Below, piece by piece: positions 21,001 to 35,307 of a DNA stretch of 64,000 bases. Each line of letters starts with the position of its first letter. The stretch's first letter is position 1. The stretch is taken from NCBI GenBank assembly GCA_947624725.1, contig CANQLP010000002.1, forward strand, positions 1 to 64,000, in the 5' to 3' direction. Below the pieces are notes generated by a model that was not told the DNA's origin, did no database searches, and worked only from the letters and a program-made list of their open reading frames with translations. Position numbers and translations under genes: made by a program. Source of the DNA: an uncultured Clostridia bacterium (GTDB lineage Bacteria; Bacillota_A; Clostridia; TANB77; CAG-508).

Positions 21001-24000
21001 AGTCAGATGGAAAATTAACTACGGGAGAAGAATTACTAAAAGGAATAGAAGTAACATTATATGAAGAAAATGGAACACTTGCAAAATTAGTTGAAGAAGA
21101 TGGAACAGTAAGAGCTAACCCTACAATGACAGATGAAAATGGATTCTATCGCTTCACAGGTGTTGATCCACTTAAGAAATACTATGTAGAATTCTCATAT
21201 AATGGAATAGAATATAGAGCAACAGATAGTTCTGATACTTCATTTAATTCAGATGAATGGATGGTTTCATCTAAGGGATCAGAAGTTAAATCTGGAAGAA
21301 ATGGATATAACACAGTTACTCCAAATACAGTTGCATATGATTATTATGACATAAGAGGTATCTATGAGGAAATTGCAAATTATACATTAGATTATATTAA
21401 TAAGAATAATAGCTATCCTGATTGGAGTGCAGTAAGATCATATGTAAGTGGAAATCATAGAGAGGATAATTTAATTGGAAGTAAATTAGATTATATAAAG
21501 AATGTTCAAACAGTAGCAAGAGCAGGATATTCTTCTCAAAATAGCACAGGAAGATATCCACATGAAAGCCTTGGAGATAGTTACTTATCAAGTTACCAAT
21601 TAGTAAATGAAGGAAAACTTGAAATAGAATTTGCAGGAGATTCATTAAAACTATTATATCCAGGACAATTACAAGTAAACTTAGGACTTGTTGAAAGAGA
21701 TTCAACAGACCTTGAATTACTATCAGACATTGTGGATACAAAAGTATCAATGAATAGGTATGATACAATATATGATTATAATCAAGGAAAATCATCATAT
21801 CATCAATACATTTATGAAGAAGATTATAATTATGAAACTTCTCCAAGAGAAGATGGAAAAGCATATTATACAGAGGATAATGTACATTTCTATATTACTT
21901 ATGAAAATGTTATAAAGAACTCATCATTAACACCTACATCAGTAATGGAAATTATAGATTACTATAATAAAGAATTAACATGGAAGTCACAATATACAAC
22001 AACAAAGGGAAATGTTATAAAAGGATTGGAAGCTTGGTTTAATGATGCAGAAATTACAGGAGATATTTCAGTTTCAAATTCTCCAAAATATGGAATAGGA
22101 ACAATGAATCAAAATACATCAAGTGGAGAATATAAAGCTAATGCATTAACACTTTCAAGTAGACATGATATGAAAGATGGAGATACATTAAGAATTAGAA
22201 TAACTTACGAATTAGTAGGAGATTCTGATAATGCAAAAGAAGTTTTAAAGAAATATCTATTACAAGAAAGAGAAGCTCAGTATTCTAAACAATTTGATAT
22301 ACCACATTTTGCTGAAATAAATGCTTACTCAACAAATGGTGGATATCTAGATATGGATTCTCGTCCAGGAAACTTCGTAATTGCAGACTATGAGAAACAA
22401 AAACAAGCATATCAACAAGCATATATGAGTTACTTACTTGGAGGTTTAACTGAAGAGGGAGCTCGTAGAGTAAAATTAGAACTAACAAGAATGGAAAAAA
22501 TTAGAGAAGATGATGCTTGGCAAGTTGATTTAATACTTACAAACAGTGGATATGTAAGAACAATCAAAGGTAATGTTTGGGAAGCAATCGATGATAAAGT
22601 TAAGAGCTCACTTGATTTACAATCAGAATATGGAACAAGATATGTAACATGGAATGGAGACAGTAATCTAGCACTTGGTGGAATTAAAGTAGAACTTGTA
22701 GAGTTATTAAAAACAGGAGATACAGAAAACGGTGCAAACCAAGTTGTAAGAGCTGTAACAACAACAAACGATGATGGATCTTATGAATTTAAGTCATTCA
22801 TCGCAGGAGATTATACAGTAAGATTTGTATACGGAGAAGATGGAAATAACAGAAGCAAAGTTACAAGAAATAAAGCAAATATGCTTCTTCCACTAAACGG
22901 ACAATATTATCAATCAACTAAGGCAAACCCTGACACTGATACTGAGAAATATTGGTATAGTGAAAAAGCATATGATGTAAAAGGCAGTGTATCAAACCCA
23001 GTCGCAAGAGAAAGATACTCAGATGCTTATGACGATAGCTTCTCAAGATTAACTCAAATGAATAGTAAGATAGAGAATGCAGAAAATTCTACATCTTCAG
23101 AATATGATTATGATGGAGAACTTGAAGTAGAATTAACTCGTCATACAGACCCAATATATGCATATACATCTACAATGGAAATTGAAATAGAATATATTCG
23201 TCCAGAAGTTGCCGGAGACAATAACAACTCATGGTATGAATATAAAATAAATAATATAGACTTCGGTCTAACTCCAAGAGCTTATAACGATATGAATATT
23301 AGAGATTATGTATCTAATATTAAGTTATACAAAGAAGGAGAAACTACACCATTAATAGATGTAAACTTTAATGAAGCAGGACAAGTTATAGATAGAGAGC
23401 ATACAGTTGGAGCTATCTATGTAAAAGATGCTACAACTGCAGAGCAAACACTTAAAGAGATTATAGACATTGAATATGAAGGAATTGCACAAAACCGTTC
23501 ACATCTTGAAATAACATACAAGATAGTTGTTACAAATGATAGTTTACATGATGGAGAAATATATGATACTATAAAATATATAATGAAAGACGGTAAAATA
23601 GTTGGAGTTGTATATTATAACGAAGAGACAAACAAACTAGTTTCTTATGAAAGCTTAGATAGAGAAGCTCCATCAATTATATATCATAATGATATGAACG
23701 ATAATGGATATTCAACTGGCTTAAAAGGAGAAAATAGAAACCAAGCAAATATTACAAATGCTAGACTTACAAAATACAATGTAGTTACAGGATTTAATGA
23801 AGGACAAAGAAATATTATTACATCTCGTGCAACAAACATTGTAGATTTCCCAAATGAACCTTTAGACTTTACACAGAAGAACCACATTGGAGAGGATATA
23901 AATAAATATTGGGAAAGTACTAAGCCAAGTGATTATGTATCTAGCCGTGAATACTATAAAATAGAAAATGGTGAAATTACTTGGGGTGGAAGAAATCAAA

Positions 24001-24530
24001 GTATAACTGATCAAAACAGATTAGTTACAAGATCTCATATAATTAGAGCAACAAACAATAGCCCATTATATAAATACTTGCTACCAGGAGAGTCTACAAC
24101 TGATGAATTAGTATTACAACATACATTACTTGTAAACCAAGGCGATATATCAGGAAATCCTGAGGATACAAACTTAAAAGGAACAGATGAGACATATTCT
24201 AACTTAGTTGAGATAACAAGACTTGGAAATATAGCAGGTAAGATAACAGATATTGAAGGATATGATGTTACAGGAAAACTAGATCATGAGACTTCTAAAG
24301 TAAGAGCTCCTGAAGATGTTGATGGAGATGATCCAAAATATACTCCAACAATTTCTACAGGAAAATCACAAGTTGTAGTAATCACACCTCCAACAGGACT
24401 TACAGCAGTTCAAAATGCAATACATTCTAACTTAGGAATTGTATTAATCGCACTAGTAGTTTTAGCAGCCGGAATAGTATTAATAAAAGTATTTGTAATA
24501 GACTCGAAGAAAAAAGAAAAGACAGAATAA
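18053..24530 (+). CDS. Giant Cna/SdrD-type surface protein, one CGG site
   Basis: 2158 residues after correction. The ATG at 18053 lies behind GAGGAGGG, directly after the other giant protein. It has an N-terminal membrane anchor or signal (ILKRAILIFVIMIISTLF) and a C-terminal helix (IVLIALVVLAAGIVLIKVF) followed by KKKEKTE. Between them are Cna-B/SdrD-B-type beta domains, for example GTVFLDQTTSKAHENESDG with GFYRFTGVDPLKKYYVEF, and GNVWEAIDDK with GSYEFKSFIAGDYTVRF. The plain frame stops at 19120. CGG at 19088 (ctt-c-GGA giving YVLGPYCIDY) opens the remaining 1814 codons, so without the shift nearly the whole protein would be lost. At 23264 the same CTTCGGT string in a different phase (gac ttc ggt) is harmless. 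Confidence 0.82.
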
Positions 24531-24552
24531 AAAATAATATAAAAACCAAACT

Positions 24553-24588
24553 AAAATAGTGGAGGAGAAATCCTTCACTATTTTTTTG
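24553..24588 (+). terminator. Rho-independent terminator
   Basis: AAAATAGTGgAGGA (from 24553) pairs with TCCTtCACTATTTT around a GAAA loop and is followed by seven T. It ends the surface-protein unit. Confidence 0.85.
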
Positions 24589-24643
24589 CATATTTTCTAT
24601 AATTTAGGCAAGACTAAATAGGAAAAAAGCAAAGAGAGGCGAG

Positions 24644-27600
24644 ATGCGTTTGAAGGGGCAAAGTGAATTAAGTACAAAAGGCATAGTTATAAACAAAGAA
24701 GAGCTTAAAAATTATTTAGAAAATATGGCGTCAGATCATGTTATAACAGATAAATCAGATAAAACAACTTATCCAGTTTTTAGATTAATGGATAATTTTG
24801 AGTATATAACTAAAACATATGATATGCTAAATCAGCATTTAAAACTTGGAATTAATATTCATCAAGCTGGAGAATGGCTTTTAGATAACTATTATGTTAT
24901 AGAGGAAACTGTAAAAGAGGTTAGAAAAAACTTACCTCTAAAAAAATATATAAAATGTACAGGGATTGCTTCTGGTAAGTTTAAGGGATACGCAAGGGCA
25001 TATGTAGTTGCAAGTGAGATTGTAAAATATACAGATGGAAACTTTGATGAAGATGATATAGAAGAATTTTTGGCAAGTTATCAGAATAAAAAAACATTGA
25101 ATATGAGTGAAATTTGGGATATAAGTTTATTCTTTAAAATAGCACTTATTGAAAAAATAAGAGAAATTTCAGAAAAAATATATTCAGCACAAATGCAGAA
25201 AATAAGGGTCGAGAGTATTATAGAAAGACTTGTTGAAAATAAACCTAAGGAAGAACTTAAATTTATACCAAAGACAAAGATTTTACGGCACACATAGAGA
25301 GAACAGTTATACATTTATTGAATACATGTCATATAAATTAAAAAAGCATGGAAAAAGGGGAATTGCATACTTAAATATTTTAGAAGAGGAAGTAAATAAG
25401 CAGGGCTTAAGTGTAAGCGAAGTAATAAAAAAAGAGCATTTTGATATAGCATTAAATAAAGTTGCAATGGGAAACAGCTTTAAAAGTATTCACGCCTTGC
25501 AAAGAATGAATTTTTCTGAGATTTTTGAAAAAATAAATGGAGTTCATGAAATTCTAAAACAAGATCCAGCAGGGATTTATGCTAAAATGGATTATAAAAC
25601 TAAAGAATATTATAGGAATGCGATAAAAGAAATTGCAGATAAATCTAAAATTTCGGAAGTATACATTGCAAAAAAAGCAATTGCTCTTGCAAATGAGAAT
25701 AAAGATGCAGGGGAAAAGGAAGGACATGTTGGATATTATCTAATAGGAAAACGGAAGATATAAGTTATATCAAAAACTTGGAAAAGAAGTACCAACAGAA
25801 GATGCTAAAATCAATTTTAAGACAAATTTATATATTTATAGCATTATTTTATTTAGTATAGTGTTTTCACTGCTTACAGGCTATTTTACATTTAAAGAAA
25901 CAGATAATATTTATTTTGGCATTATAGAGGCTATTCTTATATTTATACCGATATCGGAAATATATATAAAAATACTACAATATATACTCGCAAAATGTAT
26001 AAAACCAAAGCTTATTCCTAAAATGGATTTTAGTTTGGGCGTGCCAGAAGATTGTAAAACTATGATAGTTATACCTTTTGCCTCACAAAACGCAGAAGAT
26101 GTAAGAAATATTTTTGATAAGCTGGAGGTATATTTTCTTGCAAATAAATCGAAAAATATTTTTTGCACAGCACTTGCAGATCCTATGTCTTCAGATAAAG
26201 AATATTCAGAAGAAGATAGAAAAATAATAGAGGAAGGACTTTTTCAAGTAGATAGATTAAACAAAAAGTATAAAGATATTCAAAATGCAAATATCTTTAA
26301 TTTTGTTTATAGAAAAAGACTTTGGAATAATAATGAACATTGTTATATAGGTTGGGAAAGAAAAAGAGGATTTTTGATGGAGATAAGTAATTTCCTTCAA
26401 AAGAAAAAAATGGAGTATACATTTGCAGTAAATACATTAGAGAAAAGTAACTTAGATATTAAGTATATTATAACTTTAGATGAGGATACATCTCTTACAT
26501 TAAATGCAGGAATAGAATTAATAGAAGCTATGGCGCATCCTTTAAATAAACCAGAAATAGAAGGGGAGAAGGTAAAGGATGGATATGGAATTATTGCTCC
26601 AAGAATCGGAGTTAATCTAGATAAATCAAATGGAACTAGTATATTTTCTGAAATATTTTCAGGAAGCAGGGGAACAGATTCGTATACAAATGCAATTTCT
26701 GATATATACCAAGATAATTTTGAAGAAGGAAGCTATGCAGGTAAAGGTATATATGATGTAGAAGTATTTTGCAAAGTAATGGATGATAAGATTCCAGAAA
26801 ATACAGTTTTAAGCCATGATTTGCTAGAAGGTTGTTATTTAAGATGCGGCCTAGCCTCTGATATTATGCTTTTAGACCGGCTACCCTAATAGTTATTTAT
26901 CATTTCTTACAAGATTAAATAGATGGATTAGAGGAGATTATCAGATAATTCGGATATCTTTCTAAAAAAGCTAAACTAAATAAGTTATCTAAATTTAAGA
27001 TAATTGATAATATAAGGAGAAGCTTACTAGAAATTGCAGTTGTTTTAAATATTATTATATTATTTTTATTTAAAATAATAAGCTCAAAGAGAATTTTTGG
27101 CCTTTTGCTAATAACATTTATAAGTATTTGTTTGCCGTTTTTACTTACAGTCTTTGGATTGATTGTTTTTAGAAAAGAGAATGTAAAAAAACAGAGAAAA
27201 TTTACAAAAGAGATAGATTCTAACCGGCTTATCTGGAAGCTTTTATAGAGCAATAATTGAAATTATGACTCTTCCTACTAAAGCTTATGTATCATTTAAT
27301 GCAGCTTGTAAGGCAATATATAGAATGAGAGTAAGTAAGGAATATTTATTAGAGTGGACTACATCAAAAGAAATAGAAAATAAAAATAAAAATGAATTAG
27401 AATTGGTATATAAAAAATGTTTTCCAAATGTTATTTTTGGGATACTACTTTTTATATTTACTTTTGTTTTAAATGCAAAACTTTATATAAAACTACCACT
27501 ATACATTTTAGGGGTAATGTATATCCTATTTCCAATCGTTATACAGAAAATCAGTAAAACTAAATATGAGAGTAAAAAAATTAATAAACTATCAAAAGAT

Positions 27601-30600
27601 GAAGTCTTATATATAAAAGATATTGCAAAAAGAACTTGGGACTATTTTTCAAACTATATGGATAAAGAAAATTCATATCTTCCTCCAGACAATTATCAAG
27701 AAAGCAGGAGAGAAAAATTAGTTCATAGGACATCATCGACGAATATTGGACTTGGAATTTTAAGCATTATATCAGCATATGACTTGAAATTTATAAGCTT
27801 AGAAGATGCAGTAATCAAACTAGAAAATACATTATATACAATAGAAAAATTAGAAAAATGGAATGGACATTTATTTAATTGGTATGATACTAGAACTCTT
27901 TTGCCATTAAGACCAAAGTATGTTTCAACTGTGGATAGTGGAAATTTTGTAGGGTATATGTATACTTTGAAAGCTTTTTTAGAGGAAAAATTAAATACCG
28001 TATATAAAGATAGAATAAAAGAATTAATAGAGATTACGGATAAATTAATTGATGATACAGATTTTTCGTATTTATATAATGATAAAAACAGGCTATTATC
28101 TATTGGATACAATGTAGAAGAAAATGAGCTTACTGATAATTATTACGATTTACTTGCAACTGAGGCAAGGCAAGCAAGTTTGATTGCAATTGCTAAAAAA
28201 CAAGTACCATCTAAACATTGGAATAATTTAAGTAGAACTTTAACAAAGCTTGGAAAGTATAAAGGCTTAATTTCATGGTCTGGAACAGCGTTTGAATATC
28301 TTATGCCAAATGTAAATATAAAAAAATATGAAGGAAGCTTGCTTGACGAATCATGCAAATTTATGATTATGAGTCAAATGAAATATGCATCAAAACTTCG
28401 GTATTCCTTGGGGAATATCAGAAGCGGCATTTAATCTTAAAGACTTAAATTCAAATTATCAATATAAGGCATTTGGAGTACCATGGCTTGGACTTAAAAG
28501 AGGACTTGGAGATGAGATGGTTGTATCAAGTTATGGCTCGATACTTGCAATAGCAGATTTTCCAAAAGAAGTTCTGCAAAATATAAAAAGTCTAGAAAAA
28601 TATGGAATGCTTGGTAAATATGGACTTTTTGAATCAATAGATTTTACTCCAGAAAGGCTTAAAACTCGGAAAAGAGTATGCAGTAATTGAAACCTATATG
28701 GCACATCATCAGGCTTTAATCTTACTTTCTATAAATAACCTTATAAATAATAATATATTGCAAAAGAGGTTTATGAAAAATCCTGAGATAAAAGCAATTG
28801 ATATACTTCTTCAGGAAAGAATGCCAAGAGATATGTTAATTACTAAAGAGAAAAAAGAGAAAACAAGAAGAATAAAATATACAGGATATGATAATTATAC
28901 TGAGAATAAATACACTGATATAAATGATATTGAAAGAAAATGTAATGTACTTTCAAGTGAAGATTATTTAATAAAAATCGATGCTAAAGGAGAAGGATTT
29001 AGTAAATATAAAGATATTTATATAAATAAATATAAAAGTACAAATAGCAGTCCTTGTGGAATTTTCTTTTATATAAAGAATAAAAAGACTGAAGAAATTT
29101 GGACGGTTAATTCTAAAGAAAATTGTGAAAAATATGAAGTTACATTTGCCGAAGATTTTGCTAAAATTTCAAAGAGAAAAAATGGTATAGATGCAGAGCT
29201 GAAGGTAACTGCAGGCTCAAGACTTGGAAGTGAAATTAGAAGCTTAAATGTAAAAAACAATTTAGAAGAAGATATAGAAATAGAAGTTATATCATATTTT
29301 GAACCAAATTTATCTAGGATGGAGGACGATAATTCACATCCAGCATTTAATAATTTATTCTTAAAATTTGAAATGAAGGAAAATAATAATTTACTTGTAA
29401 AAAGAAATAGAAGAGGAAAAGGAGAAAGTATATATTTAGGAATAAATTTTAATACTGACGAAAATTGCCAAAATAATATTAGATACGAAATAGATAAAGA
29501 AAAGTTTCATAAGATAAAAAAAGACAAAAAAGATTTTTCAAATGAGATAGGTTTAGTTACTGAACCATGCATTGCTCTAAAGCATACGGTAAAAATAGAA
29601 AGTGGTAAAGATATAACTTTTAATTTAAGTTTAAGTGTTGGCACAGATGAAGAAGCAGTAATAGAGAATCTAGAATATTATAAAATTCCAGAAAATGTAG
29701 AAAAAGAGTGGAGTATAGCAAGGACGAAGGCAGAAGAGGAAGTAAGGTATTTGAATTTGAGTAATCAGGATATAAATACATTTAATCTTATTCTTCCTTA
29801 TGTGATGTCAGATACAAGCCCAATTAAAGCTTTATATATGGAAAAACTTCCAAAGATACAGTATTTTCAAAGTGATTTTTGGAAATATGGAATATCAGGC
29901 GATTTGCCAATCATTGTGATTTTAGTCAAATCGCCAGATGATGTTTATATGATAAAAGAACTTTTAAATGTTCATGAATATTTGAGGGCAAAGGGAATAA
30001 AAACAGATTTAGTAATACTTGATTATGAAAAAAACATCTATGAGAGATATGTAAAAGATCTAATAATTCAAGAAATATTAAATATGCAAATTGGATATAT
30101 GCAAAATACAAGTGGTGGAATATTTTTATTAAATAGCAATGAAATTGAGGATGAAGATTTATTTAAGATAAGAGCAAATATTGTAATTGATGCACAAAGG
30201 GGCAGTATTTTGCAATATATAGAAGAAATGGAAGAAGAATATAGAAAAAGTTTAATTCATATAGAAGATGATAAAAATGTAATTTCTGATAATGCAAAAT
30301 TCGAGGAGATAAAACTAAATATAGATTTTGAGAATTTAAAATTTAATAATGGATTCGGTGGATTTTCAGAAGACCGGAAGAGAATATATCATAAGAATAA
30401 ATAAAGAAAATGATATAAATTTGCCTTGGAGTAATGTCCTTGCAAATGAAAAGTTTGGAACTATCATTACGCAGAATCTAGGAGGATTTACTTATTCAAG
30501 AAATAGTAGATTAGGTAGAATTACAAGCTGGGCAAATACTCCAAGTTTTGATATTCCGTCTGAAATAATTTATATAAAAGATAAAACTTATCGGAAAAGC

Positions 30601-32741
30601 TTGGACATTAAATGCAAATGTTATGCAAGGTGCAGACGATATATATGTAACTTATGGATTTGGATATGTAAAATTAAATTGTGCATGTTTTGGCTTAATT
30701 CAAGAAGATGAAATATTTGTGCCACAAAATGATGCTATAAAAATAAATTTGATTAGATTTAAAAATACATTATCAGAAAAAAGAAATATTAAGATATTAT
30801 ATTATTTAAAACCAGTCATAGGAGAAGATGAGACCAAAACGAATGGGTATATAGATTTAAAATTAGATAGAGAAAAAAATATTTTGTATGCAAGAAGCAT
30901 TTATGGAGATAATCTTCTTAAAAATGTTTATATTTCAAGTAGTGAAGAGATAAAATCATATACAGGAAACAATTTAAGCTTTATAGGGACATTTGGAAGT
31001 ATCCAAAATCCAGAAGCAATAAATAAGGATAGCTTAAATTTCCAAAATGGACTTCGGAGTTCCATCATGTATAGCAATAGAGATGGAATTTGAAATAGAT
31101 GCTTATGGAGATAAAGAAATTGTTTTAAGCTTTGGAGAAGAAGAGGAAAAAGAAAAAATAGCGGAAATTGCAAAAAAATATAGCGATGTAAAAACTGTAA
31201 AAGAGGAGCTTAAGTTAGAAAAAGACTATTGGAATAATATTTTAAGAAAAGTACAAGTAAAGACAAAAGATGATGAGATAGATTTCATGTTAAATGGCTT
31301 TGCTATGTATCAGACAATTGTATGTAGATTGTTTTCTAGGAGTGCATATTATCAATCAGGAGGTGCTTTTGGATTTAGAGATCAGCTTCAAGATACACTA
31401 AGTACGAAGTTTATTTCACCAGAAATTTTGAAAAAGCAGATATTAAAACATGCAGAGCATCAATTTGAAGATGGAGATGTAGAACATTGGTGGCATGATG
31501 AAACTAGTCGTGGTATAAGAACTAGATTTTCAGATGATTATTTGTGGCTTGTATATAGTGTATGTGAATATATAGAATTTACAGGAGATAAGAGTATACT
31601 TGATGAGGAATGCAGATATACTATTGGAAATAAACTAGAAAGCTTTGAAGATGAAAAATATGATATTCATTGGAAAACTGAATATAAAGAAAGTATTTAT
31701 AAACATTTAATAAAGGCAATAGAAAGGGCATTGGATTTTGGAGAAAATGGACTTCCAAAAATCGGCTCTGGAGATTGGAATGATGGTTTTAGCAAAGTTC
31801 GGAAACAGGGGAAAAGGAGAAAGCATCTGGCTTCGGATTTTTCCTTTATGATATTTTAGATAGATTTGATAGAATTTGTAAAAATACAGAGGGTAAATCA
31901 GAATATGTTGAAAAATATGAAAAAATAAAGGAAAACTTAAAGCATACACTAAACACAAATGCATGGGATGGAAGTTGGTATAGAAGAGCATATACAGATG
32001 ATGGACAGATTTTAGGTCATAAGGATAATGATGAATGTAAAATCGACAGCATTGCACAAAGTTGGTCTGTGATTTCTCATGCAGGGGATATTGATAAAGC
32101 AAAAATTGCAATGGAAAGTTTAGAAAAATATTTAGTAGATAAAGATGTTCGGAATAATAAAACTGCTTACTCCACCATTTGAAAATGGAACAATAGAACC
32201 TGGGTATATAAAGGCATATTTACCGGGAGTTAGAGAAAATGGAGGACAATACACTCATGCTGCAATTTGGGCAATTTTGGCTTTTGCAATGTTAAATGAA
32301 AACCAAAAAGCATATGACTTTTATAAAATGATAAATCCAATAGAACATTCATTTCCAAGAGAAAAGGCACTAATCTATAAAGTAGAACCATATGTAATAC
32401 CAGCAGACATCTATGGTGCATCTAATTTAATCGGAAGAGGAGGTTGGACATGGTATACAGGTTCTAGTAGTTGGTTTTATAAGGCAGGAATTGAATATAT
32501 ATTAGGCTTAAGAATTGAAGAAGGAAATTTAAAACTCTCTCCTCATATTCCAAAAAGTTTAGATGAATACTATATAAGGTATGAGTATAAAACAAGTATT
32601 TATAATATAAAAGTCAAAAATGTAAGTAGGAGAGATATATGTGAAGTTAGAAAGTTTACTCTAGATGGTCAAGAGATAAAAGAAAAACAAATAAAATTAA
32701 TTGACAATGGAAGAATATATGAGATTGAAATAGAATTATGA
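24644..32741 (+). CDS. Cyclic beta-1,2-glucan synthase-like giant enzyme (NdvB family), 13 CGG sites
   Basis: 2694 residues after correction, close to the ~2800 of NdvB/ChvB proteins; read plainly it is 14 fragments. It has N-terminal helices and membrane segments near residues 400-450, 785-840 and 925-970. The inverting glycosyltransferase (GT84) centre has LDEDTSLTLN near residue 610 and RWIRGDYQ. A glycoamylase-like region follows (GIPWGISEAAFN, YMAHHQ). The C-terminal GH94-like phosphorylase domain has SGGAFGFRDQLQD, WWHDETSRGIRTRF and SGDWNDGF. The CGG sites are 25286, 25752, 26878, 26951, 27225, 28399, 28667, 30375, 30592, 31055, 31800, 31834 and 32150, each restoring family motifs (FSEDGREYIIR, ESIWLGFFLYD). 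Family role: a membrane enzyme making cyclic or linear beta-1,2-glucan. The exact product here is inferred. Confidence 0.85.
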
Positions 32742-32749
32742 TTTTTTAT

Positions 32750-32785
32750 GGAGCGATATTGTTAATATATTGCTCCTTTATTTTC
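32750..32785 (+). terminator. Rho-independent terminator after the glucan synthase
   Basis: GGAGC (32750-32754) pairs with GCTCC (32772-32776), with additional weak AT pairing inside and TTTATTTT after. It overlaps the start of the next promoter. Confidence 0.6.
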
Positions 32786-32815
32786 TTGACACATACTTTT
32801 AATCTTTGATATAAT
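32786..32815 (+). promoter_or_regulatory. Sigma-A promoter
   Basis: TTGACA (32786-32791), an 18-bp spacer and TATAAT (32810-32815): both hexamers are perfect. It reads into the small membrane protein and the first PASTA-PBP. Confidence 0.7.
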
Positions 32816-32852
32816 AAAAACAAATAAATTTAAGAAAAGGAGGACAGAGTAT

Positions 32853-33011
32853 ATGAACAGAAAAGGTGCTATATTATCAGTAATATTAATTATTTTAGTT
32901 ATTGCTATAATTATAGGTTTGGGCTTACAAACAATCAAATTAAATAGAACTATTCAAATGCAAAACCCAAGTGGACAAGAATATTCTTCTAATGTAACTG
33001 ATAATAAATAA
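32853..33011 (+). CDS. Small single-pass membrane protein
   Basis: 52 codons from ATG 32853 with AAGGAGG upstream. Residues ~7-27 form one membrane helix (ILSVILIILVIAIIIGLGL), and a short polar Asn/Gln-rich tail follows. It lies between a perfect promoter and a PBP gene. The position recalls the small bitopic FtsL-type proteins found before division PBPs, but it is shorter and lacks an obvious coiled coil, so that is only a thought. Confidence 0.55.
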   Translation: MNRKGAILSVILIILVIAIIIGLGLQTIKLNRTIQMQNPSGQEYSSNVTDNK

Positions 33012-33042
33012 ATTCATATATAATGTCTAAAGTAAAATACAA

Positions 33043-35294
33043 TTGAAAAAAAGTAAAAAAGATAATAAGAAAAAAAATAACTCCAATTTTGGAGTGAGTG
33101 GCAAAAGGCTAGTTACTACAGCAGTTTGCATGATAATAATTTTTGTACTTCTTATTATAAGAATTGGTTGGATACAGTTTGTACAAGGCTCTGAACTTAA
33201 AGAGGCAGCATCTAGACAACAGACATTAAGTAAAATAATAAGTCCTAAAAGAGGAACAATATACGATACAAATGGTAAAGCCATTGCAATAAGTGCACCA
33301 GTAGATACTATAACTATTAATCCTAACTATATAGTAGCTCAAGATAAAGATAAAGAAGTAGAAAAACAAAAAACAAAAGAATTAAAAGAAAAGGTAGCAA
33401 AGGGATTATCTGATATTTTTGCTCTTGATTATGGAACTGTGCTTGCACAAGTAAATAGTGAAAAATCAATTGAAACAATAATAAAGAAGGTAGAATATGA
33501 CAAGGTAGAAGAACTTAAAAAATGGATGGAGGATAATAAAATAACAACTGGGATAAATATTGAAGAAGATAGTAAAAGATATTATCCTTATGGAAATTTA
33601 GCGTCTCATTTGATAGGATTTACTGGTACTGATTCTCAAGGCTTATATGGATTAGAGTACAAATGGGATTCTATTTTAAAAGGAACTTCTGGAAAGATTG
33701 TAACTGCTGCCGATTTGTACAAAAGTGAAATATCTGATAATGCTGAACAATATGTGGAAGAACAAGATGGAGCAGATTTATATCTTACAATAGATGTAAA
33801 TTTACAAAGTATTGTAGAGAAATATTTGCAAGAAGGAGTAACTGCAAATGGAGCAGATGCAGGCTCTGTAATTTTGATGAAACCAAAGACTGGAGATATT
33901 CTTGCAATGGCTACATATCCAAGCTATGATTTGAATGCTCCGTTTACTATAAATAATGATGAAGATAAAGAAAAATGGGATACATATTCAGTAGAAGAAA
34001 AAAATGCAAAACTAGGAACAATGTGGACAGACAGAAATTATAATAGAACATACGAACCAGGTTCTACTTTTAAATTAATAGTTTCAGCGACAGCTTTGGA
34101 AGAAAATATTACTGGAACAGATGTTGCAGGAGATTTTCACTGCGAAGGAGTAATGAAAGTTGCAGATAAAGATATAAAATGTGCAGCTTCTGAAGTTCAT
34201 GGCAAGCAATCTTTAAGACAAGCATTAAGAAACTCTTGCAATGGAGCATTTATACAATTAGGACAAAGAATAGGTAAGGAAACTTTATATAAATATTTTG
34301 ATGCTTTTGGTTTATTTGAAAAAACTGGAGCACAAATTTACGGGGAAAGTAGTAGTAATTTTCATGATATAGATGAAGTAGGACCAGTAGAACTTGCAAC
34401 AACTTCATTTGGACAAAGATTTGATATTACACCACTTCAATTAATCACAGCAGTATCAGCTATTGTAAATGATGGAAAGTTAATGACACCAAGGATAGTT
34501 AAAAAAATATCAAATACTAATACAGATACAGAAATAGAAGTAGAAACAAATGAAGTAAGAAAAGTAATATCTGAAGAAACTTCGAAAAAAATGAGAGATT
34601 TAATGAAATCTGTTGCAGAAAATAGAGAAAATTTATATGGTAGTGTTGCAGGATATACAATTGGAGGAAAAACAGGTACATCAGAACCAGCACAAAATAG
34701 ATTAGAAGAAGGATATGTGGTTTCATATATCGCAATTGCACCAGTAGAAGAACCAGAGGTAATAGGTCTTGTAGTAGTGTATAACCCAGCTTCAAGCAAT
34801 CCATACGGTAGTAGAATTGCAGCACCTATAATGTCTAAAATATTGACTGAATGTTTACCTCTAATCGGAATTGCATCAGAAAATTCTGATACCAAAGGTG
34901 CATCAGTTACATCTAGCAAAATAACAAGTCTTGTAGATGTTACAAATAAGACTTTGTCAGAAGCAAAGAAAAAGTTAGAAAATTTAGGCTTTAAAGTTAT
35001 CGCAAGTGATACACAAAATAGTAATTCAGTACTTGTTACTGAACAAGTTCCAAAGGCAGGAACTGCTATTTATGAAGGAGGAACAGTTGCTCTTTATACA
35101 GAGGAAAATAGTGTAAGAACATCAATAGAAGTTCCAAATCTGATTCGGAAAAACTCTTCAAGAGGCAAAAGCAGCACTTTCTTCACAGGATTTGAATATT
35201 TCATACACAGGAAGTGGAAAAGTTGTTTCTCAAAATATTCGGAGAAGGACAATTTGTAGAAAAGGGAACTATAATTACCTTAAAATTAGAATGA
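33043..35294 (+). CDS. PASTA-containing class B penicillin-binding protein (SpoVD/FtsI type), two CGG sites
   Basis: 749 residues after correction. The only usable start is TTG 33043; the ribosome site is weak. A membrane helix at residues ~23-45 is followed by a dimerisation domain with RGTIYD and the transpeptidase motifs GSTFK, SCN (NSCNGAFI) and KTG (GGKTGTSEP). Two C-terminal PASTA repeats follow (DVTNKTLSEAKKKL; VPNLIGKTLQEAKAAL). CGG at 35146 (att-c-GGA, VPNLIGKTLQ) and 35240 (att-c-GGA, SQNIGEGQFVEKG) are needed to finish the second PASTA repeat. The catalytic domain itself has no in-phase CGG. Family role: septal or spore-cortex cross-linking. Confidence 0.88.
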
Positions 35295-35307
35295 TTAAGA
35301 GGATAAA

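Noticed and set aside
26850..27270. Separate small membrane genes in the middle of the glucan synthase region
   Set aside because: Three closely spaced CGG shifts (26878, 26951, 27225) join these pieces into the expected RWIRGDYQ and membrane-helix part of one NdvB-like protein.
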